Shown: positions 8,085-20,061, counted from the first letter of the stretch. The stretch: 64,000 bases of DNA from Clostridium porci (GCF_009696375.1 NZ_VUMD01000005.1:202480-266479), one strand, 5' to 3'. Program-made: numbers and translations. The notes: a model not told the origin generated them from the letters alone.

Positions 8085-8918
8085 ATGAAGGATAAAAGGA
8101 TCGATTGGACAGCAGCGGCAGTCTTTGCTCTGGTACTGGCGCTTAGCAGCTGGTGGGGAGCGCATGAGCGGGCGGCTACAGCAAAAGAAAAAGCCGCGGA
8201 TCTTCAGGCAAAGGCTCAGGCTGAGGAAAGGGATTTGATACAGCAGAGTAAACTGCCTGTTTTAAATGAGAAGGAGGCGGCTGTATTAAGGGAGCTATTC
8301 TCTGCTTTGGAGAATAGAAAGCTAAAGGAGGCTGCCATAGTAATGAACAGGGAGGAGGAACTTTTTGTGGAACTGTTCTACGAAAAAATGGATGGCCGGC
8401 GCTACCTCTTTGACGGCCAGAACTTGAAGGAGGAGATCGACGGAGAGGGGATGGTGCTTACTAAGGCCGGAACTGTATTCTATGGCTCCTTTCAGGGAGG
8501 AAGGCCTCATGGACTGTGCCTGGCCCTCCAGGTGGTGGATCTGGAGGCTCCCAGGTATGATTATGCCGATGGCCTGTGGCAGAATGGAGTGATGGAGGGA
8601 GAAGGAAGCACAGGATATTGCTATTACCAGGGAGGTCCTATGGAGGAGGCCAGGGCTGTGTGCAGGAAAGGACAGTTTTCCGGGAATCTTATGGAGGGGC
8701 AGATTACTTACAGAACCACAAATGATAAAAAGGAAGCTACTGTTTGGAATATAACCGTCAAGGATGGGGGGGTGGTTTTGGATGATCGTTGGACGTATTT
8801 GGAGGATCGGAGGGGGTATCAGCTTATGGCTACAGATAATGACAGCCATGCCTATGTATTAGGGGAAGATCAGGCATGGCAGCCCATGTGGGCAAATATA
8901 TTGCAGTGGGAAGAATAA
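8085..8918 (+). CDS. Membrane-anchored MORN-repeat-like protein
   Basis: A 277-aa protein with one N-terminal membrane helix (AAVFALVLALSSWWGA), an Ala/Lys/Glu-rich coiled segment to about residue 60, and an extracytoplasmic part with MORN-like repeats. The repeats are of the pattern GTVFYGSFQGGRPHG and YADGLWQNGVMEGEGS, with another near GQFSGNLMEGQITY. MORN repeats are beta-hairpins used in scaffolding and membrane association. The ribosome site AAGGAGAG precedes the ATG at 8085, 60 nt after the MocR regulator, so the two may be co-transcribed. The specific role is not known. Confidence 0.6.
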   Translation: MKDKRIDWTAAAVFALVLALSSWWGAHERAATAKEKAADLQAKAQAEERDLIQQSKLPVLNEKEAAVLRELFSALENRKLKEAAIVMNREEELFVELFYEKMDGRRYLFDGQNLKEEIDGEGMVLTKAGTVFYGSFQGGRPHGLCLALQVVDLEAPRYDYADGLWQNGVMEGEGSTGYCYYQGGPMEEARAVCRKGQFSGNLMEGQITYRTTNDKKEATVWNITVKDGGVVLDDRWTYLEDRRGYQLMATDNDSHAYVLGEDQAWQPMWANILQWEE

Positions 8919-9045
8919 AACGGATGTGTAAGGCCTAGCTTTAAAGTAGATGAATGATGGATCACCGGACTTTTTTGAGCTTGAGGAGACAGAAATATAG
9001 AAAAGGGCTGTTGCGAAATAGCACTTTTTGGAAATGCTGCATAAA

Positions 9046-9092
9046 AAACACGGTTTCAGCAGCTAAAATAGATGCCTGGAACCGTATTTTTT
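9046..9092 (+). terminator. Terminator downstream of the MORN-like gene
   Basis: ACGGTTTC (9050-9057) pairs with GGAACCGT (9078-9085), flanked by AAAA and TTTTTT. It serves the plus-strand unit ending at 8918. The rest of the 388-nt gap 8919-9306 shows no gene. Confidence 0.7.
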
Positions 9093-9185
9093 ATTTGGGA
9101 AGTTGACTTTTATTTAATTTGCTATTGCATTTTTAGTTTGTAACAGTTCTGTCAATCATAGTTTAGTTATCCCGGATATTCAGAG

Positions 9186-9220
9186 AAAAGCCTTTGCCTG
9201 CTCCAGTTTCTCAGGCTTTT
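9186..9220 (-). terminator. Hairpin downstream of the acidic membrane protein
   Basis: AAAAGCCT (9186-9193) and AGGCTTTT (9213-9220) form an 8-bp stem. It can serve the minus-strand gene that ends at 9307, about 90 nt away, and reads as a T-tailed hairpin in that direction. Confidence 0.55.
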
Positions 9221-9306
9221 TGTAGACGTATGGCGCATTAGATTTCTGGCTCTGATACTTTGGCAGCCCTGAGGATTCTGATTTCGCCAGCAGAAAGGCT
9301 GCGTTT

Positions 9307-9942
9307 CTATTCTAAGGTATCTTCTTCGATAACGGCTGTTAAGGCTTCGGAATCCGCCTTTTTAGGCGTATGTCCGGTCGTTTCCGAGGGGTTATCCGGC
9401 TCATGTTCATCGTAGTCCTCTTGGAACCGGGAATCATGGGACGTGTTGATGGGGCTGTAATCATAGAGCTCATCCTCGTCCACATAATCGTCGTCCAGAA
9501 AGCCCTCGTCCTCGAAGATATCCTCATCTTTTTCCTCGTCTCTGGCCCGGCCTTCCATGAAGTCTGCTTTTTTCGCTTTCATACTATGGAGGGCCATGTG
9601 GGCGGTATCCACAGCAGCGGATACTGCTTCATGAGCCGTATCGGTCAGGATGCTGCCGGCATCCTTTAAAACATGCTTCGTGGCGTGAGCAATGTCCTTG
9701 GCAGCTACTTTAAATTCATCCTTGCTGGAAGACAGGGCAATATAATTGCGGTTTGAGGAACGGGGATCGATGGTGTGATCCTGGGGAGTCTCGGAATCGT
9801 CCTCTCCATCTTCAAACTCCCGGAAATCCTTTTCAAGCTCGTTATGATATGTCTTGTACTGAAGTACATAAGAAATGCCGGCGGCCACGGCGCCTGTTAC
9901 AGCAGCAAATACTGCCAATCTGCCCCAATGCTTCTTAGCCAT
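9307..9942 (-). CDS. Acidic single-pass membrane protein, unknown
   Basis: A 211-aa protein with a short basic N-terminus, one membrane helix (LAVFAAVTGAVAAGISYVL, residues 9-27) and a central helical part with repeated AHEA/AHMA steps (about 75-120). The C-terminus is very acidic, dominated by Asp and Glu (EDIFEDEGFLDDDYVDEDE). The layout is reminiscent of YtxH-like stress proteins, but I cannot assign it. AAAGGGG precedes the ATG. It is divergent from groES, with about 250 nt of AT-rich DNA between them. Confidence 0.65.
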   Translation of the reverse strand: MAKKHWGRLAVFAAVTGAVAAGISYVLQYKTYHNELEKDFREFEDGEDDSETPQDHTIDPRSSNRNYIALSSSKDEFKVAAKDIAHATKHVLKDAGSILTDTAHEAVSAAVDTAHMALHSMKAKKADFMEGRARDEEKDEDIFEDEGFLDDDYVDEDELYDYSPINTSHDSRFQEDYDEHEPDNPSETTGHTPKKADSEALTAVIEEDTLE

Positions 9943-10078
9943 GTTAAAAACCCCTTTCCTTTACAGTTCTTCAGGCACAATACCTGTTACCAACAGTATG
10001 CCTTATTGCTACTATTGTAATACGAATGGTAAAAAAAAGAAACAGCAAATTGTAAAAAAATTATAAAATTAAAATAAG

Positions 10079-10121
10079 CTAGCACTCAACTATTGACAGT
10101 GCTAATAACTGGTGATATAAC
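10079..10121 (+). promoter_or_regulatory. groES promoter overlapped by a CIRCE operator
   Basis: CTAGCACTC-N9-CAGTGCTAA (10079-10105) matches the HrcA operator CIRCE (TTAGCACTC-N9-GAGTGCTAA) with one change in each arm. The -35 box TTGACA (10093-10098) lies inside the spacer and right arm, and TATAAC (10116-10121) follows with a 17-bp gap. HrcA bound here would block RNA polymerase directly. The hrcA gene itself is not in the window. Confidence 0.88.
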
Positions 10122-10199
10122 ATAGTATGTGAGCAAACGAAAGAACCAGTAAAAAATTCAAGAAAGAAAAAACAGAACAGGTTGTAAGGAGGAATTAAT

Positions 10200-10484
10200 A
10201 TGAAGTTAGCACCATTATTTGACAAGGTAGTATTGAAGCAGTTAGTAGCAGAGGAAACTACAAAGTCTGGTATCGTTCTTCCAGGCGCGGCAAAGGAAAA
10301 GCCTCAGCAGGCAGAGGTTATTGCCGTAGGCCCCGGCGGCGTGGTGGACGGCAAGGAAATCATCATGCAGGTGAAAGAAGGCGACAACGTTATCTACTCC
10401 AAGTACTCTGGCACAGAGGTGGAGATTGAAGACGAGAAGTATGTGATTGTTAAGCAGAGTGATATTTTAGCAGTTGTAAAATAA
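10200..10484 (+). CDS. groES: Co-chaperonin GroES
   Basis: The 94-aa lid of the GroEL chaperonin: PLFDKVVLKQL at the N-terminus, the mobile loop around AEETTKSGIVLP (about residues 17-28) and IYSKYSGTEVEI near the end. It caps GroEL to form the folding chamber. A perfect AAGGAGG lies before the ATG. It is the first gene of groES-groEL, which is controlled by heat shock through the CIRCE element upstream. Confidence 0.98.
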   Translation: MKLAPLFDKVVLKQLVAEETTKSGIVLPGAAKEKPQQAEVIAVGPGGVVDGKEIIMQVKEGDNVIYSKYSGTEVEIEDEKYVIVKQSDILAVVK

Positions 10485-10514
10485 AGTTGTAATTAAAAAA
10501 ATTATAGAATATAA

Positions 10515-12155
<1,641 letters not shown>

Positions 12156-12190
12156 TTCCCCCCAATATAACTGTATGTAAGAATGATAGA

Positions 12191-12224
12191 AAAGGGCGGT
12201 TTCCCGGCAGGGGCCGCCCTTTTT
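12191..12224. terminator. Terminator between groEL and feoB
   Basis: AAAGGGCGG (12191-12199) pairs with CCGCCCTTT (12214-12222), with T-runs in both directions. It terminates groESL and probably also the convergent feoAB unit. Confidence 0.88.
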
Positions 12225-12341
12225 CAGATAGACTGTGGATATTCCCGGGGATAGAACGAATGTCCCTGTGATAATTTGCAAAAGCAGCATTAGGAAATGG
12301 GAGATATAAGAACTGCAAAAGGATAGCTGTAAAAAGGTACT

Positions 12342-14519
12342 TCATATTATCAAACGCGCTGCACAGGTAAAGGCAAAGCAGATGATAATTCCGCAGATAG
12401 TAGGAACTAAAAAGGATATAACCGTCCACTTTAAACTGCCTGACTCTTTCCTGATGGTTAGAAGCGTGGTTGTACAGGGCCAGTGCATCAGGGAAAAGAG
12501 CATGGTGCTGACAGCGGTTATCCAGGTCCACCCGTTGTTTATAAGCAGTTCCTTTAGCTGGGGAAGGCTTTCAAGCTCTACAAGGCTTCCCTGTGCCATA
12601 TAAGCCATAATAACGATAGGGATTACAATCTCATTGGCAGGGAGGCCGAGGATGAAGGCCATAAGAATAACGCCGTCCATGCCCAGAAGCTTTCCCAATG
12701 GATTTAAAAAGCTAGAGCAATGGGCAAGCAGCGTAATCCCTTCCACTTGGATATTTGCCATAGACCAGATTAGAAGTCCGGCAGGAGCGGCTACCACAAC
12801 GGCTCTTCCCAGCACAAACAGAGTGCGGTCAAAGATGGAACGTAGGATTACCTTTCCGATCTGGGGACGGCGGTAGGGAGGAAGCTCCAGCGTAAAGGAG
12901 GAGGGCATGCCCTTTAATACAGTCAGAGACAAAAGTCTCGATACCAAGAAAGTCATACACACTCCAAGGACAATAAAAGCAGTCAATAGGAGAGATGACA
13001 TGATGGAATGAAGGGGGCCTTTGGCCGCTCCTACAAAGAACATGGAAATGATGGCAATTAGAGTGGGAAAACGTCCATTACATGGTACAAAATTATTGGT
13101 TATCATTGCAATCAGCTGTTCTCTGGGTGAGTCAATGATGCGGCAGCCTACGATGCCGGCCGCATTGCATCCAAATCCCATACACATAGTTAAGGCCTGC
13201 TTACCGCAGGCGTGGCAGCATTTAAAGGGTTTATCCAGATTGTAAGCAATTCGGGGCAGGTAGCCGGAGTCCTCCAACAGGGTAAACAAGGGGAAGAAAA
13301 TAGCCATTGGCGGCAGCATAACGGATACCACCCAGGCCAAAACCCGGTAGACGCCCAGAACCACCATGCCGTGCAGCCACGGAGGCGCTCCTGCTGCTGT
13401 GAATGCAGCTGTCAGTATATCCTGGAACTGAAACAGAAGTTGGGAGAGGATCTGGGAGGGATAGTTGGCTCCTGTAATGGTAATCCAGAACACCAGGGCC
13501 AGCATGCCAACCATCACCGGATATCCGGTAAAACGGCTGGTCAGGAACCGATCCAGCTTTCTGTCTCCTTCATTGTACCCGGCTTTGGAGAAATGTACCG
13601 TATCCCTGCACAGCGTTTCGGCAGAAGAGACTAATGCGGCAACTACCTGATCCTTAAGCTGCTCTTCTGGCAGCCCCTGCTCCTCCAGATAGGCTTTGGC
13701 ATCATCTAGTGAGCGGGCTACATCAGGAGCTTCCAGGATGTCCTCACCCAGGTATTCTACCAGTTCTTTTATGAGAGAGGGATCTCCTTCCAAAAGCTTT
13801 AAGGTAAGCCATCTAGAGCTGATACGATCCTCCACCTTATGAGCGATGGCAGGCTCTGCCATAGCGATGGCAGACTCGATGAGAGGGGGATATTTTACCT
13901 GATAGGAGACGGAAGGGACAGGGGTGTCTGTGAGCGTATCTAACTCATCTAGGAAATGGGTCAGGCTTTTCCTGCTCCGGGCAACTGTTCCTACAACAGG
14001 AACCCCCAGCCTTTCCGACAACTGCTTTAGATTGATGGTAATGTTCTTCCGGCCGGCCTCGTCCAGAAGGTTTATACATACCAGAACGCGGCTGGAGATT
14101 TCCATAGTTTGAAGAACCAGATTTAAATTTCGCTCCAGGCAGGTGGCGTCGCAGACTACCACCACTCCGTCGCTTTTACCGAAGCAGATAAAGTTGCGGG
14201 CAACCTCCTCTTCCGCAGAGTGGGCCATCAGGGAGTAGGTGCCTGGAATATCTACCAGCACGTAACTATGCTGTTTCGTTTTACAATATCCCTGAGCGTT
14301 GGTCACGGTTTTTCCAGGCCAGTTTCCTGTGTGCTGATTCATGCCTGTCAGGTTGTTGAACAGGGTGCTTTTTCCTACATTGGGATTTCCTGCGATAGCA
14401 ATCACTTTATCCTGAGGTGTTAATTTTTTTATTTCCAGCCCGGAATCGACAGCGCCCATTCCTACTGATTGTTTTGTCAGGCCCATATACTGCTCCTTTT
14501 TCAGATGATTTTCCTGCAT
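12342..14519 (-). CDS. feoB: Ferrous iron transporter FeoB
   Basis: A 725-aa Fe(II) uptake protein made of a cytosolic GTPase domain and a polytopic membrane domain. G1 is GNPNVGKST (about residue 44), G3 is DIPGTYSL, and the G4 position reads NLLD rather than NKxD, a tolerated variant in this family. The membrane part has the two Gate domains, with MLPPMAIFFPLFTLLEDSGY and CNAAGIVGCR. It lies 17 nt after feoA on the same strand. In anaerobes FeoAB is the main route for ferrous iron. Confidence 0.96.
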   Translation of the reverse strand: MQENHLKKEQYMGLTKQSVGMGAVDSGLEIKKLTPQDKVIAIAGNPNVGKSTLFNNLTGMNQHTGNWPGKTVTNAQGYCKTKQHSYVLVDIPGTYSLMAHSAEEEVARNFICFGKSDGVVVVCDATCLERNLNLVLQTMEISSRVLVCINLLDEAGRKNITINLKQLSERLGVPVVGTVARSRKSLTHFLDELDTLTDTPVPSVSYQVKYPPLIESAIAMAEPAIAHKVEDRISSRWLTLKLLEGDPSLIKELVEYLGEDILEAPDVARSLDDAKAYLEEQGLPEEQLKDQVVAALVSSAETLCRDTVHFSKAGYNEGDRKLDRFLTSRFTGYPVMVGMLALVFWITITGANYPSQILSQLLFQFQDILTAAFTAAGAPPWLHGMVVLGVYRVLAWVVSVMLPPMAIFFPLFTLLEDSGYLPRIAYNLDKPFKCCHACGKQALTMCMGFGCNAAGIVGCRIIDSPREQLIAMITNNFVPCNGRFPTLIAIISMFFVGAAKGPLHSIMSSLLLTAFIVLGVCMTFLVSRLLSLTVLKGMPSSFTLELPPYRRPQIGKVILRSIFDRTLFVLGRAVVVAAPAGLLIWSMANIQVEGITLLAHCSSFLNPLGKLLGMDGVILMAFILGLPANEIVIPIVIMAYMAQGSLVELESLPQLKELLINNGWTWITAVSTMLFSLMHWPCTTTLLTIRKESGSLKWTVISFLVPTICGIIICFAFTCAARLII

Positions 14520-14536
14520 TGCTTCCTTCCGAGGGA

Positions 14537-14770
14537 TTATTCATATACCAGGATGCCCTGGCAATCCTCGGAACGTATGGCGATAACGGCTCCCCGGATC
14601 AGATAAGCCTTGGGATCTCCCATAGGGCTTTTTCCAAGGCATACCACCTCCGTGTTTTCTACCAGACCAATGTCCAGCAGGCGGCGGCGCATGCTGCCGT
14701 TGGAGGTGAGCTTTTTTATCCGGGCTTTCTGCCCCGGTTCTATATCGCATAGACAGCGGATTTCATTCAT
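14537..14770 (-). CDS. feoA: Ferrous iron transport protein FeoA
   Basis: A 77-aa SH3-like cytosolic partner of FeoB. The typical features are LTSNGSMRRRLLDIGLVENTEV and AYLIRGAVIAIRSEDCQGI. It is thought to bind and regulate the FeoB membrane part. GTAAGGAG lies upstream of the ATG. The 5' region holds a 17-nt palindrome (14791-14807) that could be the site of a metal-responsive repressor. Confidence 0.95.
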   Translation of the reverse strand: MNEIRCLCDIEPGQKARIKKLTSNGSMRRRLLDIGLVENTEVVCLGKSPMGDPKAYLIRGAVIAIRSEDCQGILVYE

Positions 14771-14790
14771 AAAGCCTGCTCCTTACTGCA

Positions 14791-14807
14791 ATTCCTGTTA
14801 CAGGAAT
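14791..14807. promoter_or_regulatory. Palindrome upstream of feoA
   Basis: ATTCCTGT-T-ACAGGAAT is a perfect inverted repeat with 8-bp arms, 20 nt before the feoA start. Its position suggests an operator for an iron regulator, or a small leader hairpin. It is not an obvious Fur box, and I cannot name the binding protein. Confidence 0.4.
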
Positions 14808-14961
14808 CTTTTGTTCTTATTGATATTGTATTGCGACAGCCGGTGAAAGGTGCCAGGCAGGCCTGTATAAATTAATGATGTAGAAAAATAAAGGGAATTG
14901 TGTTATAGTTATAAAGGTATAGATTGGTATAATTAAGGATGATGGGAACAGGAGAAAAGCA

Positions 14962-15471
14962 ATGGGTGAAAGTAATTATGTAGAATGGCTTGTTAAGCGG
15001 AAGGAACCGGCCTATGGTTTTTTTGTTAAGATAGGCATGCTTTGTTTAAGCATGCTATCAGTTGTGGCGGCATTTACCGGTTTTTTAGGAATGTTTGGGA
15101 TTATAATTGTGATTCTGGTATTTGGAGCTACTTATTATTTGTTTTTGAATCTGAATGTGGAGTACGAGTACCTCTTTGCAGACGGAGGATTGTCTGTGGA
15201 TCGCATTTTGGGGAAGGCCAGAAGGAAAAAGGTGCTGGAATGTGAAAGGGAGGAGGTAATGGTGGTAGCTCCTGCTGATTCCTATAGCCTTAAGGATTAT
15301 GAAAAAGCTGGCATGAAGGTAGTAAATTGCTCCTCCTGCCGGCCGGGAAGCAGGCCATACGCCCTTATTTTTCAAAAAGGTCCGGATACTACTAAGGTAA
15401 TATTGGAGCCCAACGAGAAGATGCTTGGGGCTATGAAACGGAGCCTTCCCCGGAAGGTTTTGAGCCAGTAA
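14962..15471 (+). CDS. DUF6106-like membrane protein
   Basis: A 169-aa protein with a short basic start (WLVKRKEPAYGF) and two adjacent membrane helices (about residues 22-60: CLSMLSVVAAFTGFLGMFG, then IIIVILVFGATYYLFL). A cytosolic domain with EYEYLFADGGLSVDRILGKA follows. This pattern is that of DUF6106, common in Lachnospiraceae and without known function. It is a single gene between feoA (divergent) and guaB. Confidence 0.65.
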   Translation: MGESNYVEWLVKRKEPAYGFFVKIGMLCLSMLSVVAAFTGFLGMFGIIIVILVFGATYYLFLNLNVEYEYLFADGGLSVDRILGKARRKKVLECEREEVMVVAPADSYSLKDYEKAGMKVVNCSSCRPGSRPYALIFQKGPDTTKVILEPNEKMLGAMKRSLPRKVLSQ

Positions 15472-15546
15472 AGAAAGTACCCTCACTATTAGGAGAGCTG
15501 ATAAACGCCATAAGTAAATACAATGAATATTTCCGTTTAAATTGAT

Positions 15547-15607
15547 TTGACAAGCAAGTTAAAATTTGCTAGTATAAGATACTAATAAGAATCAGAAAGT
15601 CTGATTC
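15547..15607 (+). promoter_or_regulatory. guaB promoter and 5' leader hairpin
   Basis: TTGACA (15547-15552), 17 bp, TAGTAT (15570-15575) form a clear sigma-A promoter. Just after the expected start point, GAATCAGA-AAG-TCTGATTC (15589-15607) forms a perfect 8-bp hairpin with a 3-nt loop. It would lie at the very 5' end of the mRNA, and could stabilise the transcript or be an operator. Confidence 0.75.
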
Positions 15608-15633
15608 CTGTCTTATATATTCGTATTTTATAG

Positions 15634-17142
<1,509 letters not shown>

Positions 17143-17162
17143 GAGCAAATGATTTATAATAG

Positions 17163-17196
17163 TACCCGCAGAACGATAGGTTTAGCGGGTATTTTT
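17163..17196 (+). terminator. guaB terminator
   Basis: TACCCGC (17163-17169) pairs with GCGGGTA (17185-17191), followed by TTTTT. It stands 20 nt after the guaB stop. Confidence 0.85.
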
Positions 17197-17319
17197 AGAT
17201 GATTACGGCAAGGACAAATAGGTTTTAAAAAGCGTTTGCCAGGTTGTGCAGATAGGTTTAGGACAGACGCTGTAAATCCAAAGGAGGGACAGCGGTATGG
17301 GAGAAAGGAAGCGGGAAAT

Positions 17320-18357
17320 ATGGAAAAGAAGCATTGTATGACTACCCTCTGCTACATAGAGAAGGAGGGAGCTTATCTGATGCTCCATCGGATCAGCAAG
17401 GAGATGGATGTGAATAAGGACAAATGGATCGGAATAGGAGGGCATTTTGAGGAAAATGAAAGCCCTGAGGATTGTCTTCTACGGGAGGTAAAGGAGGAGA
17501 CGGGGCTTACACTGACCTCCTGGAGGTTCCGGGGATTGATTACCTTTATGTGCCAGGGCTGGAATACAGAGTATATGTGTCTGTATACTGCGGACCAATA
17601 TGAAGGAGAGCTGATTCCCTGCAATGAGGGCGTGCTGGAATGGGTGAAGAAGGAGGATGTGCTGAAATTGAATCTCTGGGAGGGGGACAAGATTTTTTTC
17701 CGGCTGATGAATGAGGAGGTTCCTTTTTTCTCATTGAAGCTGTCCTATCAGGGCGACAGACTGTTAGAGGCGGTTCTGGAGGGAAGGACTATGGAGCTTT
17801 TGGATATCCGAGATGAAACGGGGGAAATTACCGGAAGGGTGAGAGAACGGGGGATGGTTCATATGGATGGAGATACCCATGGAACAGCTCACATCTGGAT
17901 TGTACGGGAGAGGGAAGATGGAACCTATGATCTTCTCCTTCAAAAACGGGCATCCTGTAAGGATGCGTATCCGGGCTGCTATGATATATCCGCAGCAGGA
18001 CATGTCCAGGCAGGAGAGGATTTTCTGCCTACAGCCTTAAGAGAGCTGGAGGAGGAGCTTGGAATCATTGCTTCAGAGAAGGAGCTGGAGTATGTAGGAG
18101 TACACAAAGGCTATATGGAAGAAGCATTTAACGGCAGAATGTTTAAGAACAGTGAGTACAGCAGGGTTTATGTATACCGTAAGCCGGTGGATATTCAGAA
18201 GCTTTTACTACAGACGGAGGAGGTGGAGGCTGTCAGATGGATGGGGCTTGAGGACTGCATGGATGCAGTAGAGGAGGGGACTCTGCCTAACTGTCTGTAT
18301 GTAGATGAGCTGGAGCTGGTGAAAGGCTATTTGCAAGAAAAGGGAAGGGGGATTTAG
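17320..18357 (+). CDS. Protein with two tandem Nudix hydrolase domains
   Basis: A 345-aa protein with two complete Nudix boxes. The first (residues 41-63, starting GGHFEENESPEDCLLREVKE) sits in a MutT/8-oxo-dGTP-diphosphatase-like domain (about 7-150). The second (about 225-250, GHVQAGEDFLPTALRELEEE) sits in a domain resembling isopentenyl-diphosphate isomerase/YfcD-like Nudix proteins (LLQKRASCKDAYPGCYDIS). All Glu ligands of both boxes are present. The start at 17320 has AAAGGAAG upstream; an upstream extension to 17236 lacks a site. It probably clears oxidised or non-canonical nucleotides, but the substrates cannot be read from the sequence. Confidence 0.88.
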   Translation: MEKKHCMTTLCYIEKEGAYLMLHRISKEMDVNKDKWIGIGGHFEENESPEDCLLREVKEETGLTLTSWRFRGLITFMCQGWNTEYMCLYTADQYEGELIPCNEGVLEWVKKEDVLKLNLWEGDKIFFRLMNEEVPFFSLKLSYQGDRLLEAVLEGRTMELLDIRDETGEITGRVRERGMVHMDGDTHGTAHIWIVREREDGTYDLLLQKRASCKDAYPGCYDISAAGHVQAGEDFLPTALRELEEELGIIASEKELEYVGVHKGYMEEAFNGRMFKNSEYSRVYVYRKPVDIQKLLLQTEEVEAVRWMGLEDCMDAVEEGTLPNCLYVDELELVKGYLQEKGRGI

Positions 18358-18511
18358 GAGAAAAGAAAGAGAGAATTTATAAAAATTGTAAGATGTTTGC
18401 TGAGGGGTTATGTGTTATACTTATACTGCTTATGCAGCCGGTTGAATTGTGCTGCAGCTTATGAGGATATATATATGAGAACATAAGAATAAGGGCAGGA
18501 GAAATTATAGT

Positions 18512-19993
18512 ATGAGATTGAGAATATGGAAATCATTTCTTTGTATATGTACCAGCAGCGTTCTTGCGTTAAATACCATTGCTTATGGTCAACCAATCAC
18601 GATTACTCCCCTGGATGAGAGCAAAGTAGCATCCTTTCAGCCGGGAAGCTCTAATTTTACTGAAGCAGAGCGCTCCCAAGGCCCCGGAAGCTCTAAAAAT
18701 ACAGTCCCCGGTTCAAAGGTTTCACAGACGCCTTCTGGAGACGGGATGTACCAGAAGGATCAGGGAAGTACAGTCAGTCGATATACCAATACAGCTGAAA
18801 GAGGTGTATCTGTCAATCTGGACGCAGGTGTATCTGTTCAAAAGCCTGTTGTTATGTCGGAGGGGGCTGTTCTCATGGAGGCTTCCACAGGGACTGTCCT
18901 TTTTTCAAAAAACGGGGACAAGCAGTTTTACCCTGCCAGCATTACTAAGCTGATGACAGCCCTTCTGGTGGCAGAACGTTTAAATCTGGATTCCAGCGTG
19001 ACCTTTTCCGCTGAGGCTACTACGAACCTGGAGGCAGGAGCAGTCTCTATTAATATGACAGCGGGAGATGAGCTGACTGTGCGCCAATGCCTTTATGCGC
19101 TGCTGCTGAAATCTGCCAATGAGGTAGGAAACGCTTTGGCAGAGGCTGTGGCAGGAAGCAACCAGGCCTTTGCCCAGCTGATGAATGAGAAGGCGGCCTC
19201 TTTGGGATGCACCAATACCCATTTCACAAATCCTCACGGCCTTAACGATGCCAACCATTATACAACCCCACGGGATATGGCGTTAATTGCCAGGGCGGCT
19301 TTTAATAATGATATTGTAAGAACCATAGCCTCCACCCAGAGCTACACCTTACCTAAAACCATCAAAAATCCATCTGGACTTACGGTAACTATGAGCCACA
19401 AAATGCTCAATCCTAAGGATTCCAGGTATTACGAGGGAGCCATAGGCGGTAAAACCGGATATACCTCCAAGGCAGGAAATACATTGGTGACTGTGGCGGA
19501 GAGGGACGGAGTGAGGTTGATAGCAGTGGTGATGAAGAGCAAATCCACCCACTACACAGACACAAAAGCGCTGTTGGATTATGGATATGAGCTGGTAAGG
19601 GCAGGAGCGATCAAGGCAGAAGGCTCCCTTGGTTCCGCTTCCTTAGGTGCTTTAGGCAATATAGGGCCAGGAGCAGCTGCCCATCAGGGCTGGGTACAGG
19701 ACAGCTATGGATGGTATTACATAAAGGAAAACGGAGAGAAAGCAGCGAATGAGTGGCAGACCATAGACGGCATCAGTTACTGGTTTGACTCCAATGCCTA
19801 CATGGCGAAAGGCTGGCGTCAAATAGACGGAATATGGTATTTTCTGCGCTCCAATGGAGCCATGGCAAGAAACCAGTGGGAGCAGGTGGAGCAGACTGGA
19901 AAATGGTTTTACCTGGGAGCGGACGGAGCCATGCTTGTGAATACAACTACGCCTGACGGTTATAGAGTGGATGAGAACGGGGTATGCCAGTAA
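18512..19993 (+). CDS. dacA: Secreted D-alanyl-D-alanine carboxypeptidase with cell-wall-binding repeats
   Basis: A 493-aa penicillin-binding protein of the PBP5/DacA type that trims the terminal D-Ala from peptidoglycan stems. It has a signal peptide (to about residue 27), a Ser/Gly-rich linker, then the catalytic domain: SITK with S143 and K146, SAN with S201, and KTG with K314. Instead of the usual PBP5 C-terminal domain and membrane helix it ends in about four choline-binding-type repeats (GWVQDSYGWYYIKENG, GWRQIDGIWYFLRSNG, KWFYLGADGAML). It is therefore probably held on the wall by these repeats. It is a single gene, downstream of the Nudix gene on the same strand. Confidence 0.93.
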   Translation: MRLRIWKSFLCICTSSVLALNTIAYGQPITITPLDESKVASFQPGSSNFTEAERSQGPGSSKNTVPGSKVSQTPSGDGMYQKDQGSTVSRYTNTAERGVSVNLDAGVSVQKPVVMSEGAVLMEASTGTVLFSKNGDKQFYPASITKLMTALLVAERLNLDSSVTFSAEATTNLEAGAVSINMTAGDELTVRQCLYALLLKSANEVGNALAEAVAGSNQAFAQLMNEKAASLGCTNTHFTNPHGLNDANHYTTPRDMALIARAAFNNDIVRTIASTQSYTLPKTIKNPSGLTVTMSHKMLNPKDSRYYEGAIGGKTGYTSKAGNTLVTVAERDGVRLIAVVMKSKSTHYTDTKALLDYGYELVRAGAIKAEGSLGSASLGALGNIGPGAAAHQGWVQDSYGWYYIKENGEKAANEWQTIDGISYWFDSNAYMAKGWRQIDGIWYFLRSNGAMARNQWEQVEQTGKWFYLGADGAMLVNTTTPDGYRVDENGVCQ

Positions 19994-20061
19994 ATTATAA
20001 ATAAGCCTTGCGGCAAGCCCCTTGGCTTTGAGGTTTGGGCAGCTCTTTGCTGTACATTTGC

